A stretch of 64,000 bases of DNA from Dactylis glomerata (GCA_007115705.1 QXEO01000211.1:2565417-2629416); one strand, 5' to 3'; counted from the stretch's first letter, positions 32,487 to 43,769 are shown. Numbers and translations are program-made. The notes: generated by a model from the sequence alone, not told the origin.

Positions 32487-34904
32487 ATGCCTCCTCAAGA
32501 AGCTTTGAATGTGCCTCCTCTTGATTTGAATGTGCCTCCTCAAGAAGATTTGAATGTGCCTCCTCAAGAAGCTTTGAATGTGCCTCCACAAGAAGCTTTG
32601 AATGTGCCTCCTCAAGAAGCTTTGAATGTGCCTCCTCTTGATTTGAATGTGCCCCCTCAAGAAGATTTCAATGTGCCTCCTCAAGAAGCTTTGAATGTGC
32701 CTCCACAAGAAGCTTTGAATGTGCCTCTGATACGTCTCAAACGTATCTATAATTTTTGATGCTCTATGCTTGTTTTTACACCATTTGCCTATTGTTTCGT
32801 TACACTTAGTGGCATTTTTATGCATTTTCCGGAACTAACCTATTAACAAGTGCCACAGTGCCAGTTTCCTGTTTTCTGCTATTTTTGTGTTTCAGAAGTG
32901 ATACACAGGAAATATTCTCGGAATTGGACGAAACAAGTTCCTGAAGTCTTAATTTACCCGGAAGCTTTCAGAGATCCGAAGGAGAGTAGGAGGTGAGGGA
33001 CCAGGGGCCCACACGCACAGGTGGCGCGGCCAGCCCCTGGCCCGCGCCACCCCCGTGTGTGGCCGCCTGGCCCCTCCTCTGACATCGCCCCTTCGCCTAT
33101 AAAGACCCCCCGACGAGAAAAACTTAAGTACCCGATCAGTTTTCCAGAACACATCGCGATCCGCCGCCACCGTCGACCCGAAGATCGGGAGGGTCCAGAA
33201 GCTCTTCCCGGCACCCTGCCGGAGAGGGGAATCGCCACCGGAGGTCTTCTTCATCGCCATGCTTGCCTCCGGAGCGATGAGTGAGTAGTCTACCTTGGAC
33301 TATGGGTCCATAGCAGTAGCTAGATGGTTGTCTTCTCCACTATGTGCTTCATGTTTAGATCTCATGAGCTGACTTACATGATTGAGATCACCGTTATGTA
33401 ATTCTACATGTTTGGTTTGTTGGGATCCGATGAATATTGGTGTTTATGATTAAGTTGTTGTACTGAATTATATCTTTTGTTATCTCTATGTTGTTTATGA
33501 TCTTGCATGCTCTCCGTTGTTAGTAGCTATCTTGGCCGAGTAGTTGCTAGTGACTCCAAGAGGGGGTATTTATGCTCGATAGTGGGTTCATGCCTCTATT
33601 TCACCTGGGGGAGTGACAGAAACCTCTAAGGTGGTAGATGTGCTGTTGCTACTAGGGATAAAACAACATTCATATGCTCAAGGGCATATGCTTTGTTTAC
33701 ATTACACACTTTGCTTAATGCAATTATCTGTTGTTCGCAACTTAATACTTCTAGGGTGTTCGGATTGATATCCCAGGGAGTGGATTATTAGTCATAGATG
33801 CAGTTGGATGGCAGTCTATGTATTTTGTTGTAATGCCCAGAGTAAATCTCATAGTGATCTTCTTGACATATCACGTTATCTCTATTCTATCAATTGCCCA
33901 ACTGTAATTTGTTTACCCAGCATGTGTTATTTTATCTATGGAGAGACACCACTAGTGAACTGTGGACCCCGGTCCTATTTTCGTCATATTGCTATCACCT
34001 GTTTACTTTACTCGTACTGTTTACTTTACTCGCATACTATATTGTTTTCCACTCGATACACTCATAACCTTTGTTTCAAGCAAACCGGTGAGATTGACAA
34101 CCTCATCGCAAGTTGGGAACAAAGTATTTGTTTGTGTGTGTGCAGGTTCCACAACACCTTCAGTCGTCATTGTCTCTCCTCTCCTGTTCGATAACCTTGG
34201 TTTCTTAAACTGAGGGAAAACTTGCTGCTACACTCATCATACCTTCCTCTTGGGGTTCCCAACGGGCTGGTTATTCACCACGCACAAGGACAGTCTGCTC
34301 CACATCAACAAGGGATCAGCAGCCTCCTCAAGAAGCTTTGAATGTGCCTCCTCTTGATTTGAATGTACCTCCTCAAGAAGCTTTGAATGTGCCTTCTCAA
34401 GAAGCTTTGAATCTGCCTCCTCTTGATTTGAATGTGCCTCCTCAAGAAGATTTGAATGTGCCTCCTCAAGAAGCGGGTGTTGACCATCCAAAGCCGGAAC
34501 TGACGGATGAGCAAAGATTTGGTGCTTACTTTGCATTGCAAGTAATCCAGAGCAGAGATGGAGGGTTCAAAACTGAGGACAAGATGCTTGTGGCTAGCCT
34601 GCTAAATACAAGTGTACGGACGAAAAGCAAGCAAGGTCCCCTCCTCAACAAGTCCTCGGAGAAAGCAAGCAAGGTCCCCTCCTCAACAAGTCCTCGGAGA
34701 AAGCAAGCAAGGTCCCCTCCTCAACTAGTCCTTGGAGAAAGCAAGCACGGTCTCCTCCTCAAGTCCTCGAAGAAAGCAAGCAAGGTCCCCTCCTCAACAA
34801 GTCCTTGGAGAAAGCAAGCACGGTCTCCTCCTCAAGTCCTAGGAGAAACAAGCAAGGTCCCCTCCTCAACTCCTTGGAGAAAGAAAACAAGATCCCCTCC
34901 CTAG
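32487..34904 (+). pseudogene. Truncated mariner-type protein with 8-residue repeats, split by a solo LTR (32487-32727 + 34327-34904)
   Basis: The N-terminus is an in-frame tandem repeat of NVPPQEAL, NVPPLDL and NVPPQEDL units (24 or 21 bp), about ten before and seven after the solo LTR. Leaving out the LTR and one GCCTC copy, the frame runs on unbroken for 272 residues. After the repeats, 'ELTDEQRFGAYFALQVI' and 'KTEDKMLVASLLNTSVRT' match the helix-turn-helix start of plant mariner transposases, as I know them. The frame then enters a second array of 38 bp units (K/S/P-rich) and stops. The catalytic DDD domain is missing. 'DLN(V)' repeats ahead of the DNA-binding domain fit this lineage in plants, but the function of the repeat is unknown. 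Confidence 0.6.
32728..34321 (+). repeat. Solo LTR of the element C family, 1594 bp
   Basis: It opens TGATACGTCTCAAACG and ends 'gggatcagca', flanked by GCCTC at 32723-32727 and 34322-34326. There is no internal region, so it is a product of LTR-LTR recombination. A GC dyad precedes 'cgcctataaagacc' at about 33094, the probable promoter. It is the most complete copy of this LTR in the window. Confidence 0.9.
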
Positions 34905-35000
34905 TTACTATACAGCCCCCTCCTCAAATGCTCGGATAAAGCAAATATGATCTTCTCAAGTCCTTGGAGAAAGCAAGCACAATCCCCTCCCTAGTTACTA
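34625..35000 (+). repeat. Tandem repeat of about 38 bp
   Basis: Units of the form 'gcaaggtcccctcctcaaca' plus 'agtccttggagaaa' repeat about eight times with small deletions. The first part is translated in the mariner-type ORF; the later copies lie after the stop. Confidence 0.75.
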
Positions 35001-35425
35001 TACTTACCATAGTGTTACCCCTAGTTACTTGTAAATTGGGCCTATAGAAGTTAATTGATACTCGGAGTAGAAGTTTTTCAATGACGGAAATGCATGTCTG
35101 AGATTTTTCCTTATCATTATGTAAGTGAAATTATAGTCCTTTAATAGAAGACTTAGAGGTGAATATAATGAGAATGAAGGTTTAATGCCTTTGCTATGTT
35201 GCCTTGAGAATGAAGGTTTAATGCCTTTGCTATGACAGAAACTCGAGCACTTGCTAACCGAAGAAACTACAGCTAACTGAAACTACTGAAGAAACTAACA
35301 CTTGCTAACTGAAGAAACTAGAATGCACAAGGATTATTCAACAACATAGAGCAACGCAGAATAAGACTGTTGGAATACAATGGTAAATGTGTAAGAGACA
35401 GGCAGTGAGAGCATGCTCTGTTCAC
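35001..35425. other. Noncoding segment within the mariner-like element
   Basis: AT-rich. A 28 bp phrase 'gaatgaaggtttaatgcctttgctatg' is directly repeated at about 35172 and 35208. Sequence next to 35425 is probably intron carried with the captured exon. Confidence 0.4.
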
Positions 35426-35611
35426 CTTTGAGGAAGAAGTTGTGCTTGGAGAAGGTGTTGTTGGAGCAGGCGGCTTGGAGAAGGTGTTGTTGGAGCAGGC
35501 GTCACAGTAGACGGAGCCGACCACGGTGATGTTGTTGGATCTAGACAGGAACCCGGCCTCGGTGCCGCGGACGAACACCACAACCACCACCAGCAGCACC
35601 ATGGAAGACAT
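35426..35611 (-). pseudogene. Captured first exon of a pollen Ole e 1-like gene, frameshifted
   Basis: The sense ATG at 35611 opens a hydrophobic signal-like segment 'MSSMVLLVVVVVFVRGTEA', then 'NNITVVGSVYCDACSNNTFS', the start of the Ole e 1/extensin domain (secreted cell-wall proteins). A 29 bp unit is present twice in tandem (35445-35473 and 35474-35502) and shifts the frame; the base after the second unit returns to the Ole e 1-like 'KHNFFLKG'. The exon ends 'ctcaaag' followed by a GT donor at 35425-35424, so an intron piece came along. Downstream exons are absent. This is a host gene fragment carried by the transposon. Confidence 0.65.
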
Positions 35612-36178
35612 GGCGCCAGGATCTCCTTGGGCGCTTGCATACTAAGGAGGTCCGCATGCCAGGATCTCCGAGGCCGCCGCTCATGGACGACGGAGACGAG
35701 CTCAGGGGACTGCACCATGTCCCTCCGTCTGGCCGGAGCTCGGGGAGGCAGAAGCTCGGGCAAGAGCTCGGGAAGGCAGGAGCTTGGGGAGGCAGGAGCT
35801 TGGGGAGGCAGCAGCAGCCAGATGAGTAGCTCGTGGAGGCAGCAGCACGCAGATCATGCACTGCCGCTCGCGGATCCAGCGCCACCGCACGCAGGTCTAG
35901 CGCCCCCGCACCGCACAAAATTTGACCTTTGCCTATAGGTCGCTGCACAGGCAGGGAGCAAGAGAAGAGGGGATTCATGCGAGGGGCGGGAGGAAGTGGA
36001 CGACGGCGGGGAGCGAGAGTACGAGGGAGGCAGCAGCGCGACGCAAGGGAAGCAAGGAGGCATCGGGTGGCGGGCAGCGGGCAGCGTCTTGAAGAGAGCG
36101 AGGGGAGAGGAGACAGAGCGAAGAAGAGGGCTTTTTTGTAAAAATGACCGTCCGACATCCTTTCCGTGCCGGAGGGAG
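35612..36178. other. GC-rich 3' portion of the mariner-like element
   Basis: Repeated 'gctcggg(ga)aggcaggagct' phrases at 35735-35815 and CG-rich sequence up to the inverted terminus. Long frames on both strands here are composition artefacts. Confidence 0.4.
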
Positions 36179-36180
36179 TA

Positions 36181-36383
36181 TATTATTTCCAGCCATCAGA
36201 TCTTTATCTAACGATCCTGCAATTTTTCTTGTGGTCCGTTCAGCATGTCTCCGTTCATGCTATTATTGTAGCCATGCAACGCATTACTCCATATGCTCAC
36301 GAAATCCAAAGGACCGGCCCATTATTGTGTTTCTTCTTAAACCACCTCTGCATCCACCGAGAACTAACACTTCCTCTTCTCAG
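36181..36383. other. Helitron H1 body sequence
   Basis: No gene or element end is supported in this short stretch between the mariner-like element and the next MITE. Confidence 0.3.
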
Positions 36384-36386
36384 TTA

Positions 36387-36671
36387 GAGCAAGTACAATA
36401 GAGCTGACTCAGCTGGCTATAAGGATTAAAATAGTATATTTATGCTTAGTTGGAGGAGAGAGAGGAGGAGAGAGAAGAGGAGTGGGCTCTAATGCAAGAG
36501 CCAGCTCTAGCACGTTCTCCTAGGCACTTTGTGAGAATGATATATGAGCCATCTATTCATAAAATAGTTCATATTTATAGCTTGTTATTGTACATGTTGG
36601 CTATAGAGCTGGCTATAGATGATATGACAACTTACTATAGCCAATAGTTGGCTATACTATTGTTCTTGCTC
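36387..36671. mobile_element. Tourist-type MITE, 285 bp
   Basis: Inverted ends GAGCAAGTACAATAG and CTATTGTTCTTGCTC, with TTA at 36384-36386 and 36672-36674. No coding capacity. Confidence 0.85.
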
Positions 36672-36674
36672 TTA

Positions 36675-37726
36675 GTCCCCGCATGAGGCACTTACTCATC
36701 TTCCCCACTACCTCCACTACAAACAACTGCACTAGAAACTGACCTAGGTATACGAGAAGTTTGTGTAGATTTTTCCTTTAAAAGTCATTCTTGGCCTCAA
36801 CTAAAACTCCCGGCTATGGCCTCACCCTGCTCGAATTCGTCGGCGGTAAAAAATTTCCATCCAGGAATCACTTCTCCACCTTGCTGCTGATTTCTCATCA
36901 GGTCGCTTTAGTTCTGTGGCCGTAAGCACAACAGGTGGAGCACCACTGCCATTGACGCGAGAAGGTGGGATCTCTTATGACTTCGATTCGAATCTGATCG
37001 GTTCATTGATATTTCTGTATATGTAGTTGATCTGCAAGGCGTTGCTGGCTTTTGAGCGCAGGGCAAGTCCAGTTCCCATGGCCGTGTATGGCCATGTACA
37101 CTTCCATGTAGATGTGTTCTTCAGAGAAGTTCTATACCATCCTTACGGGATTCGTGTTCTTTCATTATTTCTTTTGATCATGTTTATGGGAGCTTCCACA
37201 AAATACGGAGTGGCAGTGATTTTCCAAATTCAATGATAAATATTTCTCATGTTTGTTTTTGTAGATTTTCTACCTATGTCAAGTGATATGTAATCTTTTG
37301 CTCCTACACTGTATTTGAAGTTTTGCAAGAAAGTTCAACATTGCAATGTTGTTTCTCTTTGTTTCGATATGTATTATTGATACACCAATAGGTGAAGCCC
37401 GGATCTGTGTATAGCTAATAGAGCAAGCATAGATGCTGCCTGGAGTTGTCTCTGAACCATCTACCTTATGAGAAGCAATGTGTGCTTGCTCTGTTCTGCT
37501 GCAGAAACTCTGCGTGTACTGTCCACCATGTGCTGCCACAACGATCTTGCTGGCGAAAGCTATTAAGCCTCACACAAGAAAATAATCAACTATTTCTTCG
37601 TTGTTGTACCGACCCAAGCTCGTGATTTCTATTACTTACACATATGTGGAATGTTGCATTGTTACCTATCCGGATCAATGAAATGTGACAATTATATCGC
37701 TTCAGTATACATTGTCCCTGATTGAC
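36675..37726. other. Helitron H1 body, possible captured sequence
   Basis: No frame is convincing. Moderate GC around 36890-37240 with splice-like signals ('gtgggatctc', 'tatatgtag') might be remnants of a captured gene, but I cannot name one. Confidence 0.3.
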
Positions 37727-37729
37727 TTA

Positions 37730-38013
37730 GGTCTTTCACAATGGGAGTCTCTTAGCACGGTATCATAGGTAAAATGGTGATGTGGCACTCTAATTAATGA
37801 TGAAAGAGAGTGGTGTTGTATCTTAGCTAAGCTACAACTCTTACACGGTATCATAAGTAAAAATGCATGGCTAGCCCAATCACATACATGCATGTACCCA
37901 AAATTAATTAATGTAGATACAACACTTAAGAGACAATGTATTGTGATAGTTGTCTCCTGAAATAAACCATTACCTAGGATATTGCGCTAAGATACAATGC
38001 ATTGTGAAAGGCC
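37730..38013. mobile_element. Tourist-type MITE, 284 bp
   Basis: Inverted ends GGTCTTTCACAATG and CATTGTGAAAGGCC, with TTA at 37727-37729 and 38014-38016. No coding capacity. Confidence 0.85.
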
Positions 38014-38259
38014 TTATATTCCCGGTTTAATTATGTTTAATCAAGTGAGCTTTGTCCATGCTATAAATTAGAGCATTTGATGTGTCTGTCGTTTCACCAC
38101 GAATGTGAGATTTTGATGCTCATTATTTCCGTTTATCGTTGTTTCTCGCACTATTTCTATTGCTGTCTAACTACCAAAACTATCTATCCTCTTTTATCAA
38201 ACATAAAACAAGCCATGCTATAAATTCCCGCAGCAACGCGCGGGGCATCATCTAGTATC

Positions 38260-39440
38260 TATAAAGTTCATCCCCACTAAAATACATTTAATGTTTGCAA
38301 GATGAAATCTGGTGTATCCACATCGTCTGGATTATTTTGATCCATCGGATTTAGAATCTATGGTCAAAAAGCTGTTCTTAGGAGCTTCCACACCATCAAT
38401 TTTGAACGCCAGCCCACACACGTTCACATCGCATGCATCTCAATTAATCTAGCCGCCGTATCCTCCTTCCATTGAAACAGTGCGTCCCTTACTCCTTCCA
38501 TTGCTGAACTGAAGCGGCAGCACCGCAGCATGCTCCTTCCATCCGTAGCACTGTGATTCAAAAATCAATTGCCACTTAGAACTGTGACTCCTAGGCTCCT
38601 ACAGCTTCCGTTCCATCCTCTTGAAATGATGCCTCTTACTATTCCTGTACTTTGTCATATAAATATGGCAACGCTCTTTCTCTCTGTGGAGTTGTCACCG
38701 GGCCAGCTACTCGACTGGACGATACTGCCGGCCATGGAAGAGTGGAGGCACCGTATACGTGCCTCATCATTGGCTTCAGTGCCTCATCCTAGCTTCTTTG
38801 CCACCACGCCTGCCGCAGCATATAACCAGATTTCATCCGATAAATCCAACTTCCATGCCGGAATCGAGCAGATCTATTGAGACCGTAAGAATTCTGCAAG
38901 GGCGAGGATTTTCTTTTCCGTGTTCGGTTGATGTCATGTACAGTTGAGTTTGGATGCTAACCCATATTTCTTTCTTTTCCACGTGCAGCTGTCTGGTAGC
39001 TATTTCATGGAGCTTCTTTGCATATATCGTGTGAGCTCTTTTACGATGATTGATACGGAACCTAGGTTCCGTTCGGTTCCGTCGAATCCAAATATTTATG
39101 ACCGTTGATTAAAAGAGATGATAACTTTTGTTAAAACATGTACAATGCTTTGACGATCTTTTTACGTTCCCGAGTGGTCGATCAGCCTTGTCTCTTACGT
39201 TCCTACCCTAACCTTCGAACAGATCACCGCCGCCGCGCGCCCCTACCACAGACATCTTCTTCCCCCAGCAGATCCCATCCTGCGAGAAGGCAAGGCCACG
39301 CCTCAGCCCCACCACGGGCAAGCTCCATAGGGCGAAGCCCCAGCCATAGTCACCGCACCTTTTCCCTCTCCTCCATACTGGAGCCGGAGAACATAATTCA
39401 TGTATCTTGTCATGTCAATATGGGGCAGAGGCAGCGAGCA
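38260..39440. other. Helitron H2 body, left part
   Basis: No supported gene. A 103-codon frame at 38569-38880 has no recognisable domain and moderate composition; it may be a captured fragment. Confidence 0.3.
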
Positions 39441-42400
39441 AATTTTTTTTTATTGCACTTTTTTGAAGCATTTTCAAAAGTAGCATTAATTAGGAGGTAA
39501 TTGCAGATTTAGGACACCGTTGTGTCCGCCGGACTCGATTAGGTGAAGTCATATCCGGCGGATTCGACGCGCGAAATTCGAGGCAGTTGTCGGCACGCCG
39601 GCTCACCTGTCGAGCCCGGCAGATTCGACTGCGGCTTTCGAGGCGGGGGCCCGCAGCCGGCAGAAGAATTTGAACCCGGTGGATTCGAGTGGGCGGGGCG
39701 CTGCCACGTCGGCCACCTGCGCGGGGTGTCGCACCCGCCGGATGCGATTACTCCGCATGCAGGCAGGAAAACGGTCCGCACACCCCGCAGCCGACGCTCG
39801 CTCGCACATTTGCTTCAGCTCTTCTTTCTCCTCTCGTTCTTTCTCCTCTCGTTGCTCTTTCTCAGCAGCAGCTCAAACCCTCTATTCTGAAATCTTATTT
39901 CTTCGATTCTGAGAGCATTTCTTGATCAAAATCAGTGAAATTTGTTGCAAGAAGTAGAGGATAGCCCGATCTACAAATGGGTTAGCTTTAGGCGAAATTT
40001 CGTTGGTTCATTTCGTCGCATTTAGGTGTAGTTGGTGTTAGTTTTCCTGTAGCTGTTCATCAGTTCTTGATATTGTTCTTGTTGTTCTTGTGTTCTACAG
40101 GTTGATTTCGTAGCTGCAGAAGAGGTGTGACGTGAGGCTGTTACAATGTGGTGATTTTCAAGCTTGAAGGGTAAAATGTTAATATCATACGGTGGTTGTG
40201 TATTTTTTGTTGATATAGTTTAGAGGTGTAGAGATATGGGTTTCGCTGCAGGAGAAATATTTATGGTGCGTATAGTGGCATGTAGATGTAGTTAGTGTAA
40301 AAAAAATTGGTAGGTATTCTAGTGTTCTTGTTGTATTATGTAGCGTTCTTGAAGTTGTTTTTGTATTCTCCAGGTTATAGTGTTCTTGTTGATTCCGGTG
40401 CGTCAGAAGTGGTGTGACGTGAGCAAGTATTGAGGCGGTGATTCACACGCTACGAGGGTAAAAATCTTATTCTCAATTGGTGGTAGTGTAATTTTATGTA
40501 TATATATTTTAGCGGTGTAGTTGACGGAAGTAGGATTTTTATGTAGCAGGAGTCATGTCTGGATTAGTTAGATTTGTTATTCATTATGGGTACGGTACAG
40601 TCCGTAGCAGTGATGCTGGAGCTGATCTTAGTGACTTTGAGTATCATGAGGTGGAGTTAACTGATCCTCAGAGTATCCGTATTGGGGAATTCAAAAAGAT
40701 GTTAATGGTGTTCTTAGAATGGGATCAGGACTTCTACACTGTCAGCTTACAAGCATTGTGGAGCAACTCAACTAGCAATATATATTGTCAGTTGAAAGAG
40801 ATAGAGCGTACCTCTTAGTGGGTGGGCTGGTTGAAAGGGTGTGAGCGGCGGCAAACATCCCCGATCGCCCTTGTGGTTGCGAAGCCGATTACTGTCGGAG
40901 GGGAGGCCGAGTCAAGCCACAACAACCAGACAATTGGTTTTGGTTCTTGGCAGAGCATGCAACCAGCTGATGAGCCCGCTGTAGCCATGTCATATGCCGA
41001 TAACATTGGGTATGAAACAGGGCAGAGCAGTCATGCATTAGGTGCAGCGGCAGATGATGCAGGTGGCGAGATATTTTCAGATGATGAAGATGAGGTTTTG
41101 CAGCAGCAGATGGAAGCTGAAGATGTTGATGGAGATGCTGATAATATTAATTCATCTGACTCAGATGAAGAAGATGAAGAAGATGATCAGGATGAGGCCC
41201 CGATTCCGAAAGAATGGAATCAGGACTTCTCAAATTTAATGAGAGTGAACGAGGGGCACGATTCGGCATGGGAGTATCACCCAAACAGCATCTCAGTCGG
41301 TTCATTATATCCCGATAAGCAACGTCTTCAGGATGCAATAACTAGTTGGGCAATGTCCACGCAGAGGGTATTTAAAGCAGTCGCGTCAAATAAGAAATAT
41401 TTGACAGTGGAATGTACCAACGAGAGATGTTCCGCAAGGGTGCATGGCTACCTCCGCAAGAATGACACCTTCTGGGAGGTTCAGCTGGGTCTTACCAGCA
41501 GCCTGATCCTTACCAGCCTGGAGGTTCAGCTGGGCCTCACCAGCAGCCTGCTCCTGATCAGGCTGGAGGATCAGCTTGGCAGCATCAGCAGCAGCCTGAT
41601 CCTTACCAGGCTGGAGGTTCAGGCTATGTGCAGCAGCCGGAGTATGACTACATGAGCCAGCCGCAGTATGGAGGCATAGCGTCGCAGATTTTTGGTTATA
41701 CTCCACAGATGGACATGTCAGAAGGTACGTGTAGTTCACAGTTGTTGTATTTCTTAAGTTATACATAGCCGTAATTTCCTAATATATTTTGTTGCATTGC
41801 ACGCTACAGCACAGGGAGGGACGTCGCCTATGCAGGGATCGACTTGGATGACTGGTGACATCGATATTAACTCGGACCCTATGGGTGGTTATCTGGCCTT
41901 GCTTACTACTCCTCCACCTGATCCCACACAGCAGTCACAGACCGACAACCAGGAGGTCGAGAGCACTCAGTACTATCGAGCGGCCCCTAACAGGTATGGA
42001 TGGACGACGCCTCCGCCACGAGGACCACCACGTGCTCCGCGCCGCCGATGATCTTTGTGATCTTTGTATCATAATAATTTGTATGCACCTATGATGTATG
42101 AGACATATATATTTGTCACAATTTATTTCGGACGATTTGTTCCCGCCTATTCTTTCCCGCTCGTTATTTCCTGTCTATTATTTCACTAATTTTGATCAAG
42201 AAATGATATCAGAATCGAAGAAACTAGATAGCAGAATGAGAGGTTTGAGCTGAAGCTGAGAAGAGAAAAGAGAGAAGAGCAAAGAGAAGCAAAGGCGAGT
42301 GGGGGAGTGCGCTGCCGAGCCGGGGTGCGCGCACCGTTTTCTGCTCGCAGCTGTCCCGGTCGACGTGGCCCCCACGCACTAGTCGAAACCGCCGGCTTCG

Positions 42401-42619
42401 ACTGGTCCTGCCCCGCCTCGAAAGCCGCAGTCGAATCTGCCGGGCTCGACAGGTGAGCCGGCGTGCCGACAGCTGCCTCGAATTTCGCGCGTCGAATCCG
42501 CCGGATACGACTTCCCCTAATCGAGTCCGGCGGACACAACGGTGTCCTAAATCTGCAATTACCTCCTAATTAATGCTACTTTTGAAAATGCTTCAAAAAA
42601 GTGCAATAAAAAAAAAATT
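39441..42619 (+). mobile_element. Mutator-like element with long terminal inverted repeats
   Basis: 39443-39940 and 42183-42617 are inverted copies: both contain 'gcacttttttgaagcatttt', 'gcagatttaggacaccgttg', the 'ctgcggctttcgaggcggg' block and a CT-rich leader ending 'tcttgatcaaaat'. The arms are 430-500 bp, as in MULEs. The outer ends are A/T-rich runs and I could not fix a clean 9 bp target duplication. It carries a mudrA-like gene with an internal deletion. Confidence 0.75.
40555..42051 (+). pseudogene. mudrA-like transposase with premature stop and internal deletion
   Basis: The frame from ATG 40555 has a PB1-like N-terminal segment, meets TAG at 40816-40818, and continues in the same frame to about 41480. 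That part has an acidic stretch and the MuDR DNA-binding domain: 'AWEYHPNSISVGSLYPDK', 'VECTNERCSARVHGYLRK', with the CxxxxC zinc ligands. The catalytic DDE domain and SWIM zinc finger are missing. After about 41480 a Pro/Gln/Gly-rich C-terminal tail ('GYVQQPEYDYMSQPQYGG') is in another frame, followed by an intron 41725-41809 and a last exon ending TGA 42049-42051. The stop, deletion and frame change make it non-functional; it would depend on another MULE. Confidence 0.75.
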
Positions 42620-43769
42620 CCTAGGCAGCAGCAGAAAAGTTCCTCGAGTGTATCAGAATAATGGCCATAGTTAGTCTCCTAGCTGTTTTACTGTGTTCTT
42701 GTATTTATTTCCTCCTGCAATCCTAGTTATCATATTCACTTCTGATCTGCAGATGCTTGGATTAATCTGCTATGTGCTGGTGCTGAAAGCAGTCATGCTT
42801 GATCAGACTGCTCGACGAAAACAGATTGTGCAAGACAAGATAAAAGTTAAAGGGAAACCAACAGCATCCTGACTAGTAAATAAGAGCTGGTTGTGTAGGC
42901 TGTAGTAAACTGCCTTAGCAGAATCGAAATCACACTAATCAGCTACTTACAAAAACTGTAGTGATGTGTGGCCTTAACAAAATGGAATAGTAAAATACAT
43001 GACTAACTACATGCATCTTAATTGCTGCTGCTGCCTCTGCTCCGTATGAACAGAAAAGAACATCTAGCTAAAATTACGCAGTCATAACAAATCACAGTAG
43101 CTGAACATGGACAGGCAGGTTCCATCACAGTAGCTGAACATGCCCACCAGCGCTTCCCTGCAGGTCGGCCTGCGCTGCCCGGAGCCGGCCGCCATCGCCC
43201 GAGATTCGCAAATCACGAACACTCCGCCGCCAGCCGGTGAAGGAAGAGGTTGGGGACAGAGCGCCTCTTGGCTCACGCAGCACCAGAGCCGGACGCCACC
43301 GCCGCGCTGCACCGGAGCCGTCCGCCACAGCCGAGAGCTCCCAAATCACAAACGCCATGCCGCCGTCGGTGGAGAGAGTGAAAAAATGGAACCGACTGTT
43401 ACTTAATTCTTTTTTACGAGGACTCTCACATGTTTAGTTAGAGAGAGGTCAGGGATATTATAGGTGGCTATCCGCTAAGTAACGGTTTATTCAATAAAAT
43501 AAGTTAATAATTTTTTATCAGTCCCACGTTTATTTTGATTCTGGTCACACATATTTTGGTTCCGGTCCTACGTTTTTTGGAGCGTTAGGTTCCGTTAATT
43601 TGGTTCCGTCTATTTTAACACCGTCCGATCGAGGTGGATGGACGTCTTCTAAAAATGTCAATCATTATAAAATTTGTAATTTGTAATATCGTGTTTGGCT
43701 AACCTGTTTATTGATACGCCAATAAGGTCAAGGCGTTGCAATCTATTACTAGGCCTACCGGGTTCATAT
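42620..43769. other. Helitron H2 body between the MULE and CACTA1
   Basis: No supported gene. GC-rich 43140-43380 has frames on both strands with no recognisable domain. Confidence 0.35.

Larger units (their letters stand above)
29773..36178 (+). mobile_element. Mariner-like element with TA target duplication (6.4 kb, carries a solo LTR)
   Basis: The ends are CTCCCTCTGGCACG and the inverted CGTGCCGGAGGGAG; the similarity extends about 31 bp (agatgtcggacg) and then more loosely. TA flanks at 29771-29772 and 36179-36180. It holds a repeat-rich ORF with a helix-turn-helix like that of plant mariner transposases (32487-34904) but no DDD catalytic domain. Without the solo LTR it is about 4.8 kb. 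GC-rich segments near both ends (29880-30400 and 35640-36110) look captured or promoter-like. Confidence 0.7.
29408..38255 (+). mobile_element. Helitron H1 with nested insertions
   Basis: The 5' end opens TCTATAAAGTTAATCCCCAC after an A. The 3' end is 'cccgcagcaacgcgcgggg', 6 bases, CTAG at 38252-38255, then T. H2 has nearly the same two ends, so both belong to one family. No Rep/helicase gene is visible, so it is non-autonomous. Without the inserted MITE at 29441 and mariner element it is about 2.1 kb. The 5' start could also be 9 bases earlier at 29399. Confidence 0.65.

Noticed and set aside
35541..36158. 205-codon minus-strand frame
   Set aside because: Low-complexity Ser/Pro/Arg/Leu text from GC-rich DNA, overlapping frames on both strands, and no domain; only the Ole e 1-like exon inside is supported.
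43140..43437. Frames on both strands in Helitron H2
   Set aside because: GC-rich DNA between insertions; no domain, and both strands are equally open.
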